A DNA stretch of 8,811 bases, from positions 1-8,811 of the forward strand of contig CAJYRH010000487.1 in the NCBI GenBank assembly GCA_913776795.1. Reading direction: 5' to 3'. Positions within the stretch are counted from its first letter, which is position 1; each line of letters starts with the position of its first letter. Made by a program: the position numbers and the translations under genes. Origin of the DNA: an uncultured Pseudorhodoferax sp. Its GTDB lineage: Bacteria; Pseudomonadota; Gammaproteobacteria; Burkholderiales; Burkholderiaceae. This document shows positions 7,177 through 8,811 of the stretch, piece after piece. The notes beneath the pieces are model-generated. The model was not told the origin of the DNA and made no database searches. It saw nothing but the letters and a program-made list of their open reading frames with translations.

Positions 7177-7890
7177 TCAGGTCTTCAGCACCTCCAAAAG
7201 CCGTTCGAGACCACCGCTTTCGATGGACACCATGGCCTGCTCGCGCACCTTGGGCTTGGCGTGGTAAGCCACCGACAGGCCGGCCTCGCCCATCATGGGC
7301 AAATCGTTGGCGCCGTCGCCGACCGCGATGCACTGGTGCGGCGCGATGCCCATCAGCGAGGCCACCTCCAGCAGCGTGCGCCGTTTCTCCGCGCCGTCGC
7401 AGATGTCGCCCCAGGCCTGCGCAACGACCTGGCCGGTCAGCACGCCATCGGCCTCGGCCAGCAGGTTGGAGCGCGCGAAGTCGATGCCCAGGCGGTCGCG
7501 CACCCGGTTGGCGAAGAACGTGAAACCGCCCGAGACGAGGAGCACCTTGAGCCCGGCCGCCCTGCAGGCGGCTACGAGTTCGTGGGCACCGGGGTTCAGG
7601 CGCAGGCGTTCGTCATAGACCTGCTGCAGCGCGGACACGGGCACGCCTTGCAGCAGGGCCACGCGGCGCTTGAGGCTTTCCTTGAAGTCCTTGATCTCGC
7701 CGCGCATCGTGGCCTCGGTGATGGCCGCGACCTCGGCCTTCTTGCCGACCGCGTCGGCGATCTCGTCGATGCACTCGATGTTGATCAGCGTCGAATCCAT
7801 GTCGAACGCGATGAGCTTGAAATCGGCCAGCGCGAGCGGCGGCGTGAAGCCGCGGAGCACGAGGCCGGGCGCGAAGGTGAAGGCATTCAT
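7177..7890 (-). CDS. serB: Phosphoserine phosphatase SerB (HAD superfamily, short form without ACT domain)
   Basis: Catalyses the last step of L-serine synthesis, hydrolysing O-phospho-L-serine in the cytosol. The protein has 237 residues. HAD motif I is FDMDST at 29-34 (nucleophile D30, acid/base D32). Motif II is the serine of VSGGFTFF (S120), the motif III lysine is probably K169 (DGAEKR), and motif IV is GDGANDLPM at 191-199. The cap region with ECIDEIADAVGKK (39-51) carries the family glutamate that helps bind substrate. It is shorter than the 322-residue E. coli enzyme because the N-terminal extension is absent, a common form in betaproteobacteria. The start is the ATG at 7890. No Shine-Dalgarno sequence is visible before it, but mfd ends only 23 bases upstream, so translational coupling or leaderless-like initiation by an unstructured region is likely. 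The frame stays open upstream into mfd, but without a credible start. Confidence 0.96.
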   Translation of the reverse strand: MNAFTFAPGLVLRGFTPPLALADFKLIAFDMDSTLINIECIDEIADAVGKKAEVAAITEATMRGEIKDFKESLKRRVALLQGVPVSALQQVYDERLRLNPGAHELVAACRAAGLKVLLVSGGFTFFANRVRDRLGIDFARSNLLAEADGVLTGQVVAQAWGDICDGAEKRRTLLEVASLMGIAPHQCIAVGDGANDLPMMGEAGLSVAYHAKPKVREQAMVSIESGGLERLLEVLKT

Positions 7891-7913
7891 GACAAGGTGA
7901 GGTTGGTGTGGCT

Positions 7914-8811
7914 TCAGGCCGCTTGCGCGACGGGCTTGCCCAGGTGGCGCAGCACGTCGCGCACCATCTGGGCGCGGTCCTTGGGTTCGGGCAGTTCGCG
8001 CTCGATGCGCAGCTTCTCGTTGCCCACGAGCTTGATGTGCCTGTTCTTCTGGATCAGCTCGATGATGCGCATGGGCTCGATCGGCGCATCCGGCTTGAAC
8101 GTGACGTGGATCACGCCGGGTGCCGCATCGACCTTGATGACGCCATAGGGCCGCGCGAGCACACGCAGCCGGTGCACGTCGATCAGCGTCTGCGCCTGCG
8201 TCGGCAGCTTGCCGAAGCGGTCGACGATCTCCTCCAACAGGATGTCGACCTGGTCGGCGGTCTTGGCCGTGGCCAGCTTCTTGTAGAAGGACAGGCGCAA
8301 ATGCACGTCGCCGCAGTAGTCGTCGGGCAGCAGGGCCGGGGCGTGCAGGTTGATCTCGGTCGTGACCGACAGCGGCGCCAGCAGGTCGGGCTCCTTGCCT
8401 TCCTTCAGGCTGCGCACTGCCTCGGACAGCATCTCGTTGTAGAGCTGGAAGCCCACCTCCAGCATGTTGCCGCTCTGGTTCTCGCCCAGCACCTCGCCGG
8501 CGCCGCGGATCTCCAGGTCGTGCATGGCGAGGTAGAAGCCGCTGCCGAGTTCCTCCATCTGCTGGATGGCTTCGAGCCGCTGCGCGGCCTGCTTGGTCAG
8601 ACCGTCGATGTCCGGCACCATGAGGTAGGCATAGGCCTGGTGGTGGCTGCGGCCCACGCGGCCGCGCAGCTGGTGCAGCTGGGCCAGGCCGAACTTGTCG
8701 GCGCGGCTCATGACGATGGTGTTGGCCGTGGGCACGTCGATGCCGGTCTCGATGATGGTCGAGCACAGCAACACGTTGCTGCGCTGGGCCGTGATGCGCG
8801 ACTTCACGGCC
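7914..8811 (-). CDS. mfd: Transcription-repair coupling factor Mfd, C-terminal 298 residues (N-terminus beyond right edge)
   Basis: Mfd is the RecG-like SF2 translocase that pushes stalled RNA polymerase off DNA lesions and recruits UvrA for nucleotide excision repair. The fragment starts inside the second RecA-like domain. Motif V is TIIETGIDVPTANTIV (about residues 18-33 of the fragment) and motif VI is QLHQLRGRVGRS (44-55) with the arginine fingers. Next comes the TRG translocation motif GFYLAMHDLEIRGAGEVLG (91-109) continuing to NMLEVGFQLYNEML. The rest is the C-terminal TRCF/D7 domain, which autoinhibits UvrA binding, with the expected LLPDDYCGDVHLRLSFYKKLA and FGKLPTQ segments. It ends normally at a TGA (7916-7914). 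Roughly 850 residues are missing at the window edge if it is of usual length (about 1150). Any start codon seen near 8807 is internal and should not be used. Confidence 0.96.
   Translation of the reverse strand, partial: AVKSRITAQRSNVLLCSTIIETGIDVPTANTIVMSRADKFGLAQLHQLRGRVGRSHHQAYAYLMVPDIDGLTKQAAQRLEAIQQMEELGSGFYLAMHDLEIRGAGEVLGENQSGNMLEVGFQLYNEMLSEAVRSLKEGKEPDLLAPLSVTTEINLHAPALLPDDYCGDVHLRLSFYKKLATAKTADQVDILLEEIVDRFGKLPTQAQTLIDVHRLRVLARPYGVIKVDAAPGVIHVTFKPDAPIEPMRIIELIQKNRHIKLVGNEKLRIERELPEPKDRAQMVRDVLRHLGKPVAQAA

Noticed and set aside
3854..7267. Plus-strand open frame of 1137 codons opposite prkA and yeaH
   Set aside because: It is fully antisense to two genes with clear family matches and intact motifs. 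Its translation is a low-complexity mix rich in Leu, Val, His, Arg and Ala, typical of GC-biased third positions read on the other strand, and no domain is recognisable.
7891..8766. Upstream extension of the serB frame to give a 529-codon protein
   Set aside because: The added part is an out-of-frame reading of mfd. The serB product from 7890 has the normal length and N-terminus for the ACT-less form.

Overview
All seven protein genes I can support lie on the minus strand, so biological reading order runs from the right edge of the window to the left. The DNA is GC-rich with strong G/C preference at third codon positions. The protein sequences (an ACT-less SerB of 237 residues, a proteobacterial-type PrkA/YeaH/SpoVR set, IorA/IorB-type molybdenum hydroxylase subunits) suggest a betaproteobacterium, most likely Burkholderiales (Comamonadaceae-like). 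That placement is inference from gene content and composition, not from a marker gene.

Right edge (8811 to 7177): the C-terminal 298 residues of the transcription-repair coupling factor Mfd, cut by the window edge, then serB (phosphoserine phosphatase) 23 bases later. These are housekeeping genes and probably co-transcribed. A GC-rich hairpin lies just after the serB stop.

Middle (7176 to 2205): a 200-base intergenic region carries a candidate promoter and a 10-base palindrome. It is followed by the tight three-gene cluster prkA (yeaG) - yeaH - spoVR (ycgB), with gaps of 12 and 29 bases. PrkA is an AAA+ ATPase with a kinase-like C-terminal region, YeaH is a von Willebrand-A (VWA/DUF444) protein with an intact metal-ion-dependent adhesion site, and SpoVR is a conserved cytosolic protein of unknown biochemistry. 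In enterobacteria the homologues belong to the stationary-phase/nitrogen-starvation response (RpoS, NtrC). The conserved set occurs in many non-sporulating bacteria and its molecular job is still unsettled, which makes it the most interesting part of the window.

Left (2204 to 1): a 101-base spacer with several short direct repeats, then iorA (2x[2Fe-2S] subunit) and iorB (molybdopterin-binding subunit with a twin-arginine signal), overlapping by ATGA. They should form a periplasmic molybdenum hydroxylase of the isoquinoline 1-oxidoreductase/aldehyde oxidase type. iorB runs off the left edge and lacks roughly its last quarter to third.

There is no gene-free stretch above 300 bases. I see no tRNA, rRNA, CRISPR array, insertion sequence or phage gene. 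The very long plus-strand reading frames opposite these genes are composition shadows.
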